NCBI GenBank assembly: GCA_002346545.1
Contig: DEAA01000021.1
Span: 90,539-154,538, forward strand
From: Acidobacteria bacterium UBA2994
Lineage (GTDB): Bacteria; Acidobacteriota; Vicinamibacteria; Vicinamibacterales; UBA8438
Direction of reading: 5' to 3'
Length of the DNA: 64,000 nt
A model generated the notes under the pieces. It made no database searches. It saw nothing but the letters and a program-made list of their open reading frames with translations, and was not told where the DNA came from. A program made the translations under genes and the position numbers. Positions 26,785 through 36,417 of this stretch are shown here, in pieces (the first letter of the stretch is position 1; every line of letters begins with the position of its first letter).

Positions 26785-28143
26785 CTACTGCCACCGTGCC
26801 CTCAGGCTTTCTCGGTCGACGGCCTCACCGTTGAGGTATACCGAGTCGATGTCTCGCGTGTTACCGATGCTGTAAATCGGGTTGGCGTTGAGCACGATGA
26901 AGTCGGCCCGATTCCCGGGTGCGAGCAGCCCGGTGTTGGTGCCGAGCACCGCGGCTGGGGCGCTGGTCGCGATCTCGATGGCCTTGGCTGGCGAGATGCC
27001 GGCCTCAACGATCAACTCGAGCTCGTAGTGCTCCATGTATCCCTGGATGTGGTCTTGGATACCGGTGTCAGCGCCAAGCACCAGCGTGACTCCGGCGTCG
27101 GACAGCTTCTTGAGGCTCCTAAGCATCATGTCGAACGATTCGGCGCCGCGGGCGGCCGTCTCCTCGTCCCGGTTCTCGTAGGACTGGCGGATGCGGTCGA
27201 TCGCATCGGCGGAGGTCGACTCGGACAGCATCGGCAGATCGACCCACGCGGGCGGCGCGGCATTGCGTGCCCGCTCCGACACGGCCAGGTTCGGCATGAC
27301 GAAGACATCGTTCTCGACGATGGCGGCGACTAGTTCGTCATCCATCTCGACGTCCCGGGCGAGATGGGCGAAGCCGTCGATGTTAGCTTCTACCAGTTCC
27401 ATGGCGTCCTTGGCATAAAAGATGTGGGCAATCACGCGGAGGTCGTTTGCGTGTGCCTCCTCGATGATCGGACGGTAGAGGTCGGGGCCGAGTTTCTCTA
27501 CCGAGCCGCCCCGGTCGTCGACCCAGATCTTAAGGAAGTCGGCATCGGTGGCCGCGATCGCGCGAACCGCCTCCCGCGCTTCCTCCTCGGTGGATGCGCC
27601 CAGTGCAGTCGGTCGCATGGTCGCGGCTCCCGGTCCGGCGTCCGGTCGGGCGATGCCGCGGAAGGCGGTGTGGAGCCGGGCGCCGCCCTGAGTGCCCGCT
27701 TCCTGGTCCGCCTTGATCTCGAAAGCCAGTTCACCCGGGTCGGTGCCCAACGACACGATCACGCCGACGCCATGGTAGGCGTAGCGGTCGAGTTGGTCGG
27801 TGATGATTTCCCGCGTGTAGTTCGCGCTGTCGAAGCTCAGGTCGTCGACGAACCCGACGTGTCCGTGTAGGTCCACCATGGTCGGCATCACCGTCTTGCC
27901 GGCCAGGTCCACCACTGTTGCGCCCTCGGGAATGGCAACGTTTGCCGCCAGGCCGACGTCGGTGATGACGCCGTTGTCCACGACGATGACGCCGCCGCCG
28001 AGAGGCGGACCGCCGTTGCCGGTGATCACGGTGGCACCCTCGTAAGCCACGGCACTGATAGCGGGGCCGTCCGATCCACCGCCTCCGCAGGCCGCGGAGA
28101 TGACGAGCAGGCCGATGAGAACCGAGGTTGGTCGCTTGGTCAT
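26785..28143 (-). CDS. Amidohydrolase-family lipoprotein
   Basis: This encodes 452 residues. The signal MTKRPTSVLIGLLVISAAC gives a lipoprotein with Cys19. The metal-dependent hydrolase barrel shows DLHGHVGF in place of the usual HxH motif, LKIWVDD (the bridging Lys position), VIAHIFY (His ligand), FAHLARD and GADTGI (Asp ligand). Only one of the two first-strand His residues is shifted (H-G-H), which is still metal-competent in many members. The C-terminal composite domain has LLAPGNRADFIVLNANP. It is probably an imidazolonepropionase or prolidase-type exported enzyme; the substrate is unknown. TATAAT lies 8 nt before the ATG, so the transcript is probably leaderless. Confidence 0.9.
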   Translation of the reverse strand: MTKRPTSVLIGLLVISAACGGGGSDGPAISAVAYEGATVITGNGGPPLGGGVIVVDNGVITDVGLAANVAIPEGATVVDLAGKTVMPTMVDLHGHVGFVDDLSFDSANYTREIITDQLDRYAYHGVGVIVSLGTDPGELAFEIKADQEAGTQGGARLHTAFRGIARPDAGPGAATMRPTALGASTEEEAREAVRAIAATDADFLKIWVDDRGGSVEKLGPDLYRPIIEEAHANDLRVIAHIFYAKDAMELVEANIDGFAHLARDVEMDDELVAAIVENDVFVMPNLAVSERARNAAPPAWVDLPMLSESTSADAIDRIRQSYENRDEETAARGAESFDMMLRSLKKLSDAGVTLVLGADTGIQDHIQGYMEHYELELIVEAGISPAKAIEIATSAPAAVLGTNTGLLAPGNRADFIVLNANPIYSIGNTRDIDSVYLNGEAVDRESLRARWQ

Positions 28144-28151
28144 GTTTCTCG

Positions 28152-28157
28152 ATTATA
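28152..28157 (-). promoter_or_regulatory. Predicted -10 (TATAAT), leaderless amidohydrolase gene
   Basis: A consensus TATAAT on the minus strand, separated from ATG 28143 by 8 nt. No Shine-Dalgarno lies between them. Confidence 0.6.
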
Positions 28158-28313
28158 GCCGCGTGGTTCCCTCGGTGCCGGTCGCGCCGGTAGCGGGTCT
28201 GAGAACGCAGTCAGCCACCTTGCGGGCATTCGGTGATGCCGTTCGGAGACCAAATGCCTGCGCTCTGCCGGCGACTGCGCCAGGGCCTACGGTCCAAGGG
28301 GCAGGGAGTGACG

Positions 28314-28319
28314 TAGGAT
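28314..28319 (+). promoter_or_regulatory. Predicted -10 (TAGGAT), leaderless GMC oxidoreductase gene
   Basis: TAGGAT ends 6 nt before the GTG start at 28326, with no Shine-Dalgarno. The 182 bp between the two divergent starts hold nothing else I recognise. Confidence 0.5.
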
Positions 28320-28325
28320 CCCATA

Positions 28326-29921
28326 GTGACTTACGACTACATCGTGATCGGGGGTGGTACGGCCGGGTGCGTGCTGGCCAACCGTCTCTCGGCCGACGCC
28401 GACGTCTCGGTGCTACTTCTAGAGGCCGGGGGCAAGGACGACTACTTCTGGATCGATATCCCGGTCGGCTATCTCTACACCATCGGGAATCCTCGCACTG
28501 ACTGGTGCTACAAGATCGAACCGGATCCCGGGCTCAACGGCCGGACCATCCTGTATGCGCGCGGCAAGGTGCTCGGAGGGTGTTCGTCGATCAACGCCAT
28601 GATCTACATGCGTGGTCAGCGAAGCGACTATGACCACTGGGCTTCTCTCGGGAACCGCGGCTGGGGCTGGGACGACGTGCTGCCGGTGTTCAAGAAGTCG
28701 GAAGACTACGTGCATGGCGCGGACGAGTTCCACGGGGTCGGCGGCGAGATGCGGGTGGAAGAGAAGCGGGTGAGCTGGGAAATTCTGGATGCCTGGCGCG
28801 ATGCGGCCGAGGAGTGCGGTATCCCCAAGATCGACGAATTCAACCGGGGCGACAACTTTGGTAACGCCTATTTCCAGATGAATCAGCGGGGTGGACGCCG
28901 CTGGAGCGGTACCAAAGCCTACCTGCGTCCGATCGCCGACCGTGCGAATCTCACGGTTCGCACCAATGCTCACGTCGAGCGGTTGCTGGTGGACTCTGCC
29001 GGCGGCCAACGGCGCGCGACCGGCGTGCGGCTGGTCGGTGGCGACGAGATCCGGGCCGGGCGCGAAGTCATCTTGGCCGCTGGCGCCGTCGGCTCACCGC
29101 AGATCATGCAGCTGTCGGGCATCGGGGACGGGGCGACGCTCCAGGGCTACGGTATCGACGTGGTCAATGACCTGCCCGGTGTCGGCGAGAACCTGCACGA
29201 TCATCTGCAGATCCGCACCATCTTCAAGGTCAAGAACACGGTCACTCTGAATCAGCGCATGTCACTGTGGGGTCAGGCGATGATGGGGTTGGAGTACTTT
29301 CTGTTTAAGACCGGTCCGCTGACCATGCCGCCGTCGCAGCTCGGAGCGTTCGCCAAGAGCGATCCCGGGCGCGAATTTGCCGACATGGAATGGCACGTCC
29401 AGCCGCTCTCGCTCGACAAGTTCGGCGACCCGCTCCACAAGTTCAACGCCATTACCCCATCAGTGTGCAACCTGCAGCCGACCAGCCGCGGGCACATCCG
29501 GATCAAGAGCTTGGATCCGGGTGACGCGCCCGCGATCACGCTGAACTATCTGTCTACCGATGAGGATCTGGACATCGCCGTGAAGGGGCTCCGGTTTACC
29601 CGGAGGATCATGGCGGCCAACGCCTTAGCCCGGTTTGAGCCGACCGAGCACCTCCCCGGGCCCCAGGTCGAGAGTGACGACGATCTGAGGAAAGCCGCGT
29701 CCGAGCTGGGGACGACCATTTTCCACCCGGTGGGCACCTGCAAGATGGGAAGCGACCCGATGGCCGTGGTTGACGCCCGTCTCTCGGTGCACGGGATGGA
29801 CGGGTTGCGGGTGGTTGATGCGTCGGTCATGCCACGGATTACGTCCGGGAACACCAACGCGCCGACGGTGATGATTGCCGAGAAGGGTGCCGAGTTCATC
29901 CGAGAGGACGCCGGCCGGTAG
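28326..29921 (+). CDS. GMC-family FAD oxidoreductase (choline dehydrogenase-like)
   Basis: This encodes 531 residues from GTG 28326. The N-terminus holds the FAD Rossmann motif [17 protein letters not shown] and LLLEAGG. The two GMC signatures are present ([18 protein letters not shown] and [15 protein letters not shown]). The C-terminal substrate domain has HPVGTCKMG with the proposed catalytic His and [15 protein letters not shown]. Such enzymes oxidise primary alcohols such as choline or long-chain alcohols. No signal peptide is seen, so it is cytoplasmic. It is convergent with the gamma-glutamyltransferase gene (23 bp apart). Confidence 0.94.
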   Translation: MTYDYIVIGGGTAGCVLANRLSADADVSVLLLEAGGKDDYFWIDIPVGYLYTIGNPRTDWCYKIEPDPGLNGRTILYARGKVLGGCSSINAMIYMRGQRSDYDHWASLGNRGWGWDDVLPVFKKSEDYVHGADEFHGVGGEMRVEEKRVSWEILDAWRDAAEECGIPKIDEFNRGDNFGNAYFQMNQRGGRRWSGTKAYLRPIADRANLTVRTNAHVERLLVDSAGGQRRATGVRLVGGDEIRAGREVILAAGAVGSPQIMQLSGIGDGATLQGYGIDVVNDLPGVGENLHDHLQIRTIFKVKNTVTLNQRMSLWGQAMMGLEYFLFKTGPLTMPPSQLGAFAKSDPGREFADMEWHVQPLSLDKFGDPLHKFNAITPSVCNLQPTSRGHIRIKSLDPGDAPAITLNYLSTDEDLDIAVKGLRFTRRIMAANALARFEPTEHLPGPQVESDDDLRKAASELGTTIFHPVGTCKMGSDPMAVVDARLSVHGMDGLRVVDASVMPRITSGNTNAPTVMIAEKGAEFIREDAGR

Positions 29922-29944
29922 GCCGGGACTTCGGCCCCGCCCAC

Positions 29945-31699
29945 TCAATAGCCTCGCGCGGTGCCCGAGCCTCGCCGGTCGGCGTAGCCCGCGTAGTACC
30001 CCTCTGGCGTTTTCAGGATGCCGGCAGCCATCCCAATGCTTCGACGCTCCCTAAGCTCGTAGCCCAGCCGTTCGAGCTCTTTCTTCGTCTCCGCTGACAG
30101 CGCAAATGGCTCGTGGTCGATACGGTCGGGTAACCACTGGTGGTGGATGCGTGGTGCGTCAATCGCTTGCTGGAGATCCATCCCCCACAGGGTGATATTG
30201 AGGTAGATCTGCAACACGGTGTTGATGATGGTCGGACCGCCCGGGCTACCCATCGTCATGTAGAAGTCGCCGAACTCCCGCACGATAGTCGGGGTCATCG
30301 ACGAGAGCGGACGCTTACGCGGCTTGATCGAGTTCGCCTCGGCTCCCAGCATCCCGTATTGATTCGGGATGCCTGGCCGGGCCGAGAAATTGTCCATCTC
30401 GTTGTTCCAGACGAATCCAGCCCCTATCGCTACTGCGCCCAGGCCGTAGCCGCTATTGAGCGTGGTGGTGATCGCCGCCACGTTGCCCCAGCGGTCGGCC
30501 ACGGTGAAGTGCGTGGTCTCTTCTGACTCTGCGGGGCCGTGTGACACCCCTTCGCTCCGGCCGGCCATGCCGTCCTGAGGGAGGAGCCGCCGACGCTGCT
30601 CCATGTACTCGCGTGAGAGCAGCCGGTCGACCGGTACGTCGAAGAAATCTGGGTCGCCCAGCCAGAAGTTCCGGTCGGCGAACGCCAGTCGCTGCGCCTC
30701 GGTCACCATCGAGACGGCTTCCGCCGAGTGATACCCGATCCGCTGTAGCACTGGCATGTTCAGTAGCGCCAGGGTCTGGGCGATGGTCATGCCGCCCGAG
30801 CTTGGCACCGGATGCGTGATGAGCTCGTAGCGGTCGTGGTGAAACACCAACGGTTCCCGCCATTTGGCCTCGTAGGCAGCCAGATCGTTGTGGCTGATCA
30901 GTCCCCCGTTGGCCTCCATGTCTGCGACGATCAGATCGGCCACTACCCCAGCGTAGAAGCCGTCACGGCCGTGATCCGCGATCGCTTGCAGCGTCGTGGC
31001 CAACTCTGACTGGGTCAACCGGTTGCCCATCTCGGGACTGTCGCCGTCGAGCCCGAACGTCTTGATCGATGATGGGAAGCGCCGGAGTCGTTGACTGCGC
31101 TTCAGGCTTCGGGCCAGTGAGTAGGAGATCGGGAAGCCGTCTCTAGCCAGCTCGATAGCTGGCGCAAGTATCTGTTGCCGGTCGAGTGTCCCGTACCTTT
31201 CCACCAGCTTCAGCATCCCGTCGACGCTTCCCGGGACGCCAACCCCCTGGTGGGTGTTGGTGCTGAGCTCAGGCTTCATCTTCCCGTGCGCGTCCACAAA
31301 CATGTCGGTGGTAGCCGCCGACGGTGCCTCTTCGCGGAAGTCGAGCGCGAAGGTGTCTCCGTCGGCCAGGAGTCCCACCATGAATCCACCCCCACCGATA
31401 TTGCCGGCGGTGGGATAGGTGACAGCCAGGGCGAACTGCACCGCGGCGGCGGCGTCGAAGGCGTTGCCTCCAGCCTTCAGGATGGCCAGGCCGACATCGG
31501 TGGCCAGTGGCTCGGGTGACGCCACCATGCCGTTGGCCGCGACGTTCGGTCGGGTGTCCACGGCGACGCCGGCCGCCAGGAGCAGACCTACGACGGCCAG
31601 CACAGATCGGACGAGCCAAGTGGTGCGGGGTGAGCGAAATGAAGCGGGGTTGGACGACATCAGGGCCTCCGGGTCGTCTGGTACGGTCGGTTGGGCCAT
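29945..31699 (-). CDS. ggt: Gamma-glutamyltransferase
   Basis: Up to 584 residues from ATG 31699; ATG 31660 is an alternative. An N-terminal membrane-type signal (WLVRSVLAVVGLLLAAGVAV) directs it to the periplasm. The precursor is autocleaved at the conserved Thr of ETTHFTVADRWGNVAAITTT, which becomes the N-terminal nucleophile of the small subunit. Also seen are GNIGGGGFMV, VPSSGGMTIAQTL, the SSMTPTIV segment and the GSPGGPTIINTVLQ oxyanion loop. It hydrolyses glutathione and other gamma-glutamyl compounds, supplying Glu and Cys-Gly, which fits the peptide-scavenging genes around it. Confidence 0.95.
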   Translation of the reverse strand: MAQPTVPDDPEALMSSNPASFRSPRTTWLVRSVLAVVGLLLAAGVAVDTRPNVAANGMVASPEPLATDVGLAILKAGGNAFDAAAAVQFALAVTYPTAGNIGGGGFMVGLLADGDTFALDFREEAPSAATTDMFVDAHGKMKPELSTNTHQGVGVPGSVDGMLKLVERYGTLDRQQILAPAIELARDGFPISYSLARSLKRSQRLRRFPSSIKTFGLDGDSPEMGNRLTQSELATTLQAIADHGRDGFYAGVVADLIVADMEANGGLISHNDLAAYEAKWREPLVFHHDRYELITHPVPSSGGMTIAQTLALLNMPVLQRIGYHSAEAVSMVTEAQRLAFADRNFWLGDPDFFDVPVDRLLSREYMEQRRRLLPQDGMAGRSEGVSHGPAESEETTHFTVADRWGNVAAITTTLNSGYGLGAVAIGAGFVWNNEMDNFSARPGIPNQYGMLGAEANSIKPRKRPLSSMTPTIVREFGDFYMTMGSPGGPTIINTVLQIYLNITLWGMDLQQAIDAPRIHHQWLPDRIDHEPFALSAETKKELERLGYELRERRSIGMAAGILKTPEGYYAGYADRRGSGTARGY

Positions 31700-31733
31700 C
31701 TTACCCTTAACGGGTGCGCCCGGTCCGAGGCGG

Positions 31734-31925
31734 CTGCTGCTGTGCGGCAGCAGCTATGGTCGCTCCTATCTCCGGGCGGTTGCGCCGGTGTTCGACCGGC
31801 CGGCCAGGATCTCGCGGGAACCGGTGAGGCTTACTCCCCAGGCAGAGCTGATCGAGCGCTGGAAGGACGGGAGTGCGGTCGGTGAGGCTCTTCGTCGGGT
31901 CGAGGCGTTTCTGGCGGCGCACTGA
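31734..31925 (+). other. Gene-like open frame without a canonical start
   Basis: The plus-strand frame ending at TGA 31923-31925 has strongly coding-like composition from about 31730, reading LLLCGSSYGRSYLRAVAPVF and then a helical tail ending [13 protein letters not shown]. No ATG, GTG or TTG lies close upstream in frame; the first Met is far inside the divergent ggt gene. It overlaps the tail of the YkgJ-family gene on the other strand, whose last 40 residues look low-quality. It may be the end of a degraded gene. I recognise no family with confidence. Confidence 0.25.
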
Positions 31926-32631
31926 CCGATGATCCGGACCACGCGGCGAGCGCGAACGTGACCGTGGTCCGAGCGTCGTTGTCCTCCTCGGCCGCCACTC
32001 GCTCGACGAGCGGAGTTTCGACGTCGTCAACAACGTCCAGGCAGAGTCGCATCTCGTCGACGAGAGCGGGGTCTGCCTTCTTGAAACACAGAGGGCAAGG
32101 GGGGAAGTCATCGCCGGAGCGGTGGAGTGGTGGCCCGTGGGTCCGGCAGGCGAGCGGCCGCCATTCGTAGATCAGGCAGGTGCCAGAGTTTGGGCAGAGC
32201 GCCGGACAGGGCACGTCGGCGAACGCCTTGTAGTGATGGCGTTCCTCCTCTTCCGAGCGGAGCTGCCCGACTTGCTCCGGGGCGAAGGTGGAGGTCTGAG
32301 CCGCTGCAGTGGCCAGAGCTCGTTCGACGATGCCCTGCGCTGTGTCGGCGGCGGTGCTCGCCAGTGCGTCCAGACCCCGCCGCAGTCGCCAGGCGTCGAG
32401 CGGCGTTATCGAGAACGGCCCGAAGCAGCAGGGTGAGCAGCCGGAACCGCAGACGACGTGGTCGCCGGCCTTTGCCGTCGCCTCGGCGCTGGCCGCATCG
32501 ACCAGCGCGACTAGGCACCGGTCGTCCGCGACGAGGAAGGATGCGTCTGGCGGCTCAGGCGCCGAACTTGGCTTTGGCCTCTCGCCGTCTGGCGTGGAGG
32601 ATCGGCTCGGTGTAGCCATTGGGTTGCTCAC
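31831..32631 (-). CDS. YkgJ-family cysteine-cluster protein
   Basis: Up to 266 residues from ATG 32631, overlapping the end of malate synthase by 77 bp; the true start may be further in. The core (about 45-205) has the Cys cluster of the YkgJ family: [12 protein letters not shown], then [25 protein letters not shown] and CPLCF. These residues probably bind zinc or an iron-sulfur cluster; the biochemical role is unknown. The C-terminal 40 residues are a Pro/Arg/Ser-rich tail that lies opposite a coding-like frame on the other strand, so the real end could be different in function. Likely co-transcribed with glcB. Confidence 0.8.
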   Translation of the reverse strand: MSNPMATPSRSSTPDGERPKPSSAPEPPDASFLVADDRCLVALVDAASAEATAKAGDHVVCGSGCSPCCFGPFSITPLDAWRLRRGLDALASTAADTAQGIVERALATAAAQTSTFAPEQVGQLRSEEEERHHYKAFADVPCPALCPNSGTCLIYEWRPLACRTHGPPLHRSGDDFPPCPLCFKKADPALVDEMRLCLDVVDDVETPLVERVAAEEDNDARTTVTFALAAWSGSSVSAPPETPRPDEEPHRPHSRPSSARSALPGE

Positions 32632-34723
32632 GGCCCTTGAAGACTAGATCGCAGGCGGCCTGGAATGCGATGCTGTCGTCGAAGTTGGGTGCCATCGGGC
32701 GGTAGAGCGGGTCGGGGGCGTTTTGCCCGTCCACGACCGCGGCCATCCGCTGCATTGTCTCTCGCACCTGGGCTTCGCTGCAGATGCCGTGATGCAGCCA
32801 GTTACATATGTGCTGGCTCGAGATGCGGAGGGTCGCCCGGTCTTCCATTAACCCGATGTTGTTGATGTCGGGTACCTTCGAGCAGCCCACGCCTTGGTCG
32901 ACCCAACGGACCACATAACCGAGGATGCCCTGCGCGTTGTTGTCGAGCTCCTGCTGGATCTCCTCGGGCGACCAGTTCGGCTGCTCCTCGCGGGGAATGG
33001 TCAGGATGGCGTCGAGATCGGCAAGGTTGCGATTGCCGAGTTCGCCCTGCCGCGCGTTCACGTTCACCTGGTGGTAGTGGGTGGCGTGCAGGGTCGCGGC
33101 GGTCGGCGAGGGGACCCAGGCAGTGTTGGCGCCAGCCTCCGGATGGCCCACCTTAGCCTCGAGCATCTTGGCCATCAGATCCGGCATGGCCCACATGCCT
33201 TTGCCGATCTGGGCGTGACCCGGTAGCCCGCACTGTAGGCCCACGTCCACGTTCCAGTCTTCGTAGGTGGTCATCCAGGGCGCCGACTTCATCTCTGCCT
33301 TGCGGATCATCGGGCCAGACTCCATGGCCGTGTGCATTTCGTCGCCGGTGCGATCGAGGAATCCGGTGTTAATGAAGAACACCCGATCTTTGGCGGCCCG
33401 GATGCACTCCGTGAGGTTCACGGTAGTCCGGCGCTCTTCATCCATGATCCCGATCTTGATCGTGTGGCGCTTCAGGTTCAGGAGATCCTCCACCTGTCCG
33501 AGCGTCTGGTCCGTGAAGGCGACCTCCTCGGGACCGTGCATCTTTGGCTTGACGATGTAAACGGACCCGGCCCGGCTGTTCTTGCCCTGTTTCAGGTCGT
33601 GTATGGCGATCATCGACGAGATCATCGCGTCGAGGATTCCCTCCGGCGCCTCATTGCCGTCCTTGTCGAGTACGGCCGGGTTGGTCATGAGGTGTCCGAC
33701 GTTGCGGATCAGCATCAGACTGCGTCCCTGCAGACTAATGGCTGACCCGTCAGGAGCCGTGTAGCTTCGGTCGGGGTTCAGCGCGCGGTTGACTGGCTTG
33801 CCGGCCTTTTCGAACTGATCGGTCAGGTCTCCCTTGATCAGCCCGAGCCAGTTCCGATAAGCGACCACCTTGTCCGCGGCGTCCACCGTCGACACCGAGT
33901 CCTCAAGGTCCATGATGGTGGTCATCGCGGCTTCGAGAACGATGTCCTTGACGCCGGCCGCGTCGTCGCACCCCACCGGATGATTCCGGTCGATTGCGAT
34001 CTCGATGTGCAGACCGTTGTTGCGGAGCAAGATGGCCGAAGGTGAGGCCGCGTCGCCGCTGTAGCCAGCGAACTGCGCTGCGTTGGCAAGGCCGGTCGTC
34101 GACCCGTCTGCCAGCGAGACCACGAGTGCGCCGCCACTCACCGCATAGCCGGTGGCATCGACATGGCTTCCCTGCGTGAGCGGTGTCGTGTCGTTGAGGA
34201 ACTTCCGGGCGAACGCGATGACCTTGGTGCCTCGCACCCGGTTGTAGTCGGTGCCGCGCTCCGCGCCGTCATCTTCCGGGATTACGTCGGTGCCATACAG
34301 GGCATCGTAGAAGCTGCCCCATCTGGCGTTGGCGGCGTTCAAGGCATAGCGGGCGTTGGTGACCGGCACCACGAGCTGTGGGCCGGCGACGGTTGAGATC
34401 TCATCGTCGACGTTCGCTGTGTCGACCGTGAAGTCGTCGCCTTCGGGGGCCAGGTAGCCGATTTCCTGGAGCATCGCCTTGTATTCCGGCAGGTCGATCG
34501 GCTGGTTCCTGTTCTCCTGGTACCAGGCATCGATCTGGACCTGCAGCTCGTCTCGGGCGGCCAGCAGCTCTTGGTTCCGTGGCCCCAGGCCATGCACCAG
34601 CGAGTCGAGGCCGCCCCAGAAGGCTTCCGGCGAGATGTCGGTGCCGGGCAGTGCCTCGTTGTTGATGAAGTCGTAGAGCTCCTGGTCGACCTGGAGCGAT
34701 CCGGCCGTGATGCGGTCCGTCAT
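32555..34723 (-). CDS. glcB: Malate synthase G
   Basis: About 722 residues from ATG 34723, which has AGGGGAA 9 nt upstream; the frame is open to 34789 but this start gives the family length. It condenses glyoxylate with acetyl-CoA to malate. Segments typical of the G isoform are present, including [47 protein letters not shown] and GKGMWAMPD. Isocitrate lyase is not in the window, so glyoxylate may come from the glyoxylate shunt elsewhere or from glycolate. It complements acs at 20.0-22.0 kb. A possible -10 (TATGAT) is at 34810-34815 on the minus strand. Confidence 0.96.
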   Translation of the reverse strand: MTDRITAGSLQVDQELYDFINNEALPGTDISPEAFWGGLDSLVHGLGPRNQELLAARDELQVQIDAWYQENRNQPIDLPEYKAMLQEIGYLAPEGDDFTVDTANVDDEISTVAGPQLVVPVTNARYALNAANARWGSFYDALYGTDVIPEDDGAERGTDYNRVRGTKVIAFARKFLNDTTPLTQGSHVDATGYAVSGGALVVSLADGSTTGLANAAQFAGYSGDAASPSAILLRNNGLHIEIAIDRNHPVGCDDAAGVKDIVLEAAMTTIMDLEDSVSTVDAADKVVAYRNWLGLIKGDLTDQFEKAGKPVNRALNPDRSYTAPDGSAISLQGRSLMLIRNVGHLMTNPAVLDKDGNEAPEGILDAMISSMIAIHDLKQGKNSRAGSVYIVKPKMHGPEEVAFTDQTLGQVEDLLNLKRHTIKIGIMDEERRTTVNLTECIRAAKDRVFFINTGFLDRTGDEMHTAMESGPMIRKAEMKSAPWMTTYEDWNVDVGLQCGLPGHAQIGKGMWAMPDLMAKMLEAKVGHPEAGANTAWVPSPTAATLHATHYHQVNVNARQGELGNRNLADLDAILTIPREEQPNWSPEEIQQELDNNAQGILGYVVRWVDQGVGCSKVPDINNIGLMEDRATLRISSQHICNWLHHGICSEAQVRETMQRMAAVVDGQNAPDPLYRPMAPNFDDSIAFQAACDLVFKGREQPNGYTEPILHARRREAKAKFGA

Positions 34724-34956
34724 CGGTGTCTTCCCCTGTGGACGATCAGCTTCGCCGATCGTGAAGGCGACCGGCGTGACCGGCCGCAACTGTGTCTTGT
34801 CAGCGGTGGATCATATCGCGCCTCGGACCTGACCGCCGACGTGACGGGTGAAGAGCGGAACATTGCGGTCCGGAACAGTCCGCCCCGATATGGAAGACGC
34901 GGGTTCGTAGTCGGGGGGGGGTGACGTTCGCTAGCGCGTCGGTCCAGGGGGGAGGC

Positions 34957-36324
34957 TTATCGGAAACAGCGAGCAGGGTAGTCCATCTGCAAATAGCCAG
35001 GGGCGCCTGCAGGGAAGGGAGAGGTGGCCCCGCGTTCGCGCAGGACTGGCGCGAGTTCCGGGTACTGCCGACCGAGGTTACCGTAGAAGATCCCCTGGGC
35101 GATGGTGAGCGGGGTCCAGCCGCACTCGTTGACGTGGTTGAGCTCGGCGCCCTCGTCCAGCAGAAACTCGGTGAGTTCCTTGGCGTCGCGGAGCACGGCT
35201 CCGTGAACGGCCGTGTCGCCATGCGCGTCGATGGTTGTCACGACGTCGCCGAGGTCCATCATCAGCTTGACCGCTTCGAGTGCTTCCTCCTTGCTGCCCG
35301 CGCTCTCGTTCGGCCACACCCCGACCCCGGCCGCGACCAGGAGCGCCGTCGTGCCGTCCTCGTTGGTCAGAAATGGGTCGGCGCCTAGCGCGAGCAACAG
35401 CCGCATCATCTCGAGGTCGACGACCTTGGCGGCGAGCAGGAAGGGCGTGGCGCCGATCCGATTCAGGTAGTTGCGGTATCCGTCGCGCGGCTCCTTCGTC
35501 TGCCGAGCGTTGACGTCAGCCCCGTGCTCGACCAGCGCCCGGACCAGTTCCAGATCGGTTACCCACCCGCTCTGTCTCGGCGACGGGTTGTGCTGGTTCT
35601 TGTTGGTGTTTGGTCGTTTGGTCCAGACCACCTGGTGCAGGGCTGTCCAGCCTTGTTCCGCGGCATTGGGATTTGCCCCACGGTCAAGGAGGTGTGTGGC
35701 CAGGTCGTAGTGGGCGTTGATGATGGCTACTACCAGGGCACCCGTTCCGTCCGGCAAGGTCTGGTGGATGTTGGCACCGGCATCGAGCAGTGCGTCGACG
35801 GTTTCGATGTGTCCCAGCCGGGTCGCGAACATCAGCGGGTTGAAGCCGGCGTCCGACCGCTCGTCCACGTCGGCACCCGCCGCCACCAGGGGCCCAACGA
35901 CGTCAGCGTGGCGTTCGGCGGCCGCCCACATGAGTGCCGTCTGTCCCCGCAAGTCCTCCCGCGCGGCCGGGTCGGCGCCATGCGTCAGCAGCGACTCGAC
36001 GCTGGCGACGACGCCAGTTCTGGCGGCAACCATCAAAGGCGTCTCGCCGGCCGGCGACGCCAGATTTGGGTTGGCGCCGGCATCGAGCAGCCGCGCCACG
36101 ATCGCCGCATGTCCGCCGTGGATGGCCAGGGTCAGCGGCGTGACGCCCCGCGATGTGAGCAGGTTCGGGTCGGTGCCCTGGCCCAGGGCATGTTCGACCG
36201 CGGCGAGGTTTCCCTCGTGAGCCGCGTGGTGTAGGGCCGAGTCGCCGTCACCGTCCGATTGCGCGTGCGCGAGCAGTGGAAGAGCCAGCAGGGACAGGAT
36301 GGCAACGATGGCAGACCGTCCCAT
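34957..36324 (-). CDS. Secreted ankyrin-repeat protein
   Basis: About 455 residues from ATG 36324, with GGGGG upstream, beginning a signal peptide (MGRSAIVAILSLLALPLLAHA-Q). The mature protein is ten or so ankyrin repeats (SALHHAAHEGNLAAVEHAL, TPLTLAIHGGHAAIVARLL, TALMWAAAERHADVVGPLV, NPLMFATRLGHIETVDALL). An irregular unit of 30-40 residues interrupts them near WTKRPNTNKNQHNPSPRQS. It is a binding scaffold in the periplasm or outside. It lies 93 bp downstream of the DUF1552 gene on the same strand; DUF1592-DUF1552-ankyrin groupings recur in related phyla, but the function is unknown. Confidence 0.9.
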   Translation of the reverse strand: MGRSAIVAILSLLALPLLAHAQSDGDGDSALHHAAHEGNLAAVEHALGQGTDPNLLTSRGVTPLTLAIHGGHAAIVARLLDAGANPNLASPAGETPLMVAARTGVVASVESLLTHGADPAAREDLRGQTALMWAAAERHADVVGPLVAAGADVDERSDAGFNPLMFATRLGHIETVDALLDAGANIHQTLPDGTGALVVAIINAHYDLATHLLDRGANPNAAEQGWTALHQVVWTKRPNTNKNQHNPSPRQSGWVTDLELVRALVEHGADVNARQTKEPRDGYRNYLNRIGATPFLLAAKVVDLEMMRLLLALGADPFLTNEDGTTALLVAAGVGVWPNESAGSKEEALEAVKLMMDLGDVVTTIDAHGDTAVHGAVLRDAKELTEFLLDEGAELNHVNECGWTPLTIAQGIFYGNLGRQYPELAPVLRERGATSPFPAGAPGYLQMDYPARCFR

Positions 36325-36417
36325 TTCGCTAACCCCCAAAGCGCCGGTCTCTTGACGGCAAGACCAGCGACCTGACAGGCCTCGTGCCCCGTGCTCCTCT
36401 GGCCACAATGCCTCGCA

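Noticed and set aside
34913..34921. Run of nine G as a possible phase-variable tract
   Set aside because: It lies between a malate synthase promoter region and the ankyrin gene end, not in a coding frame or between promoter elements.
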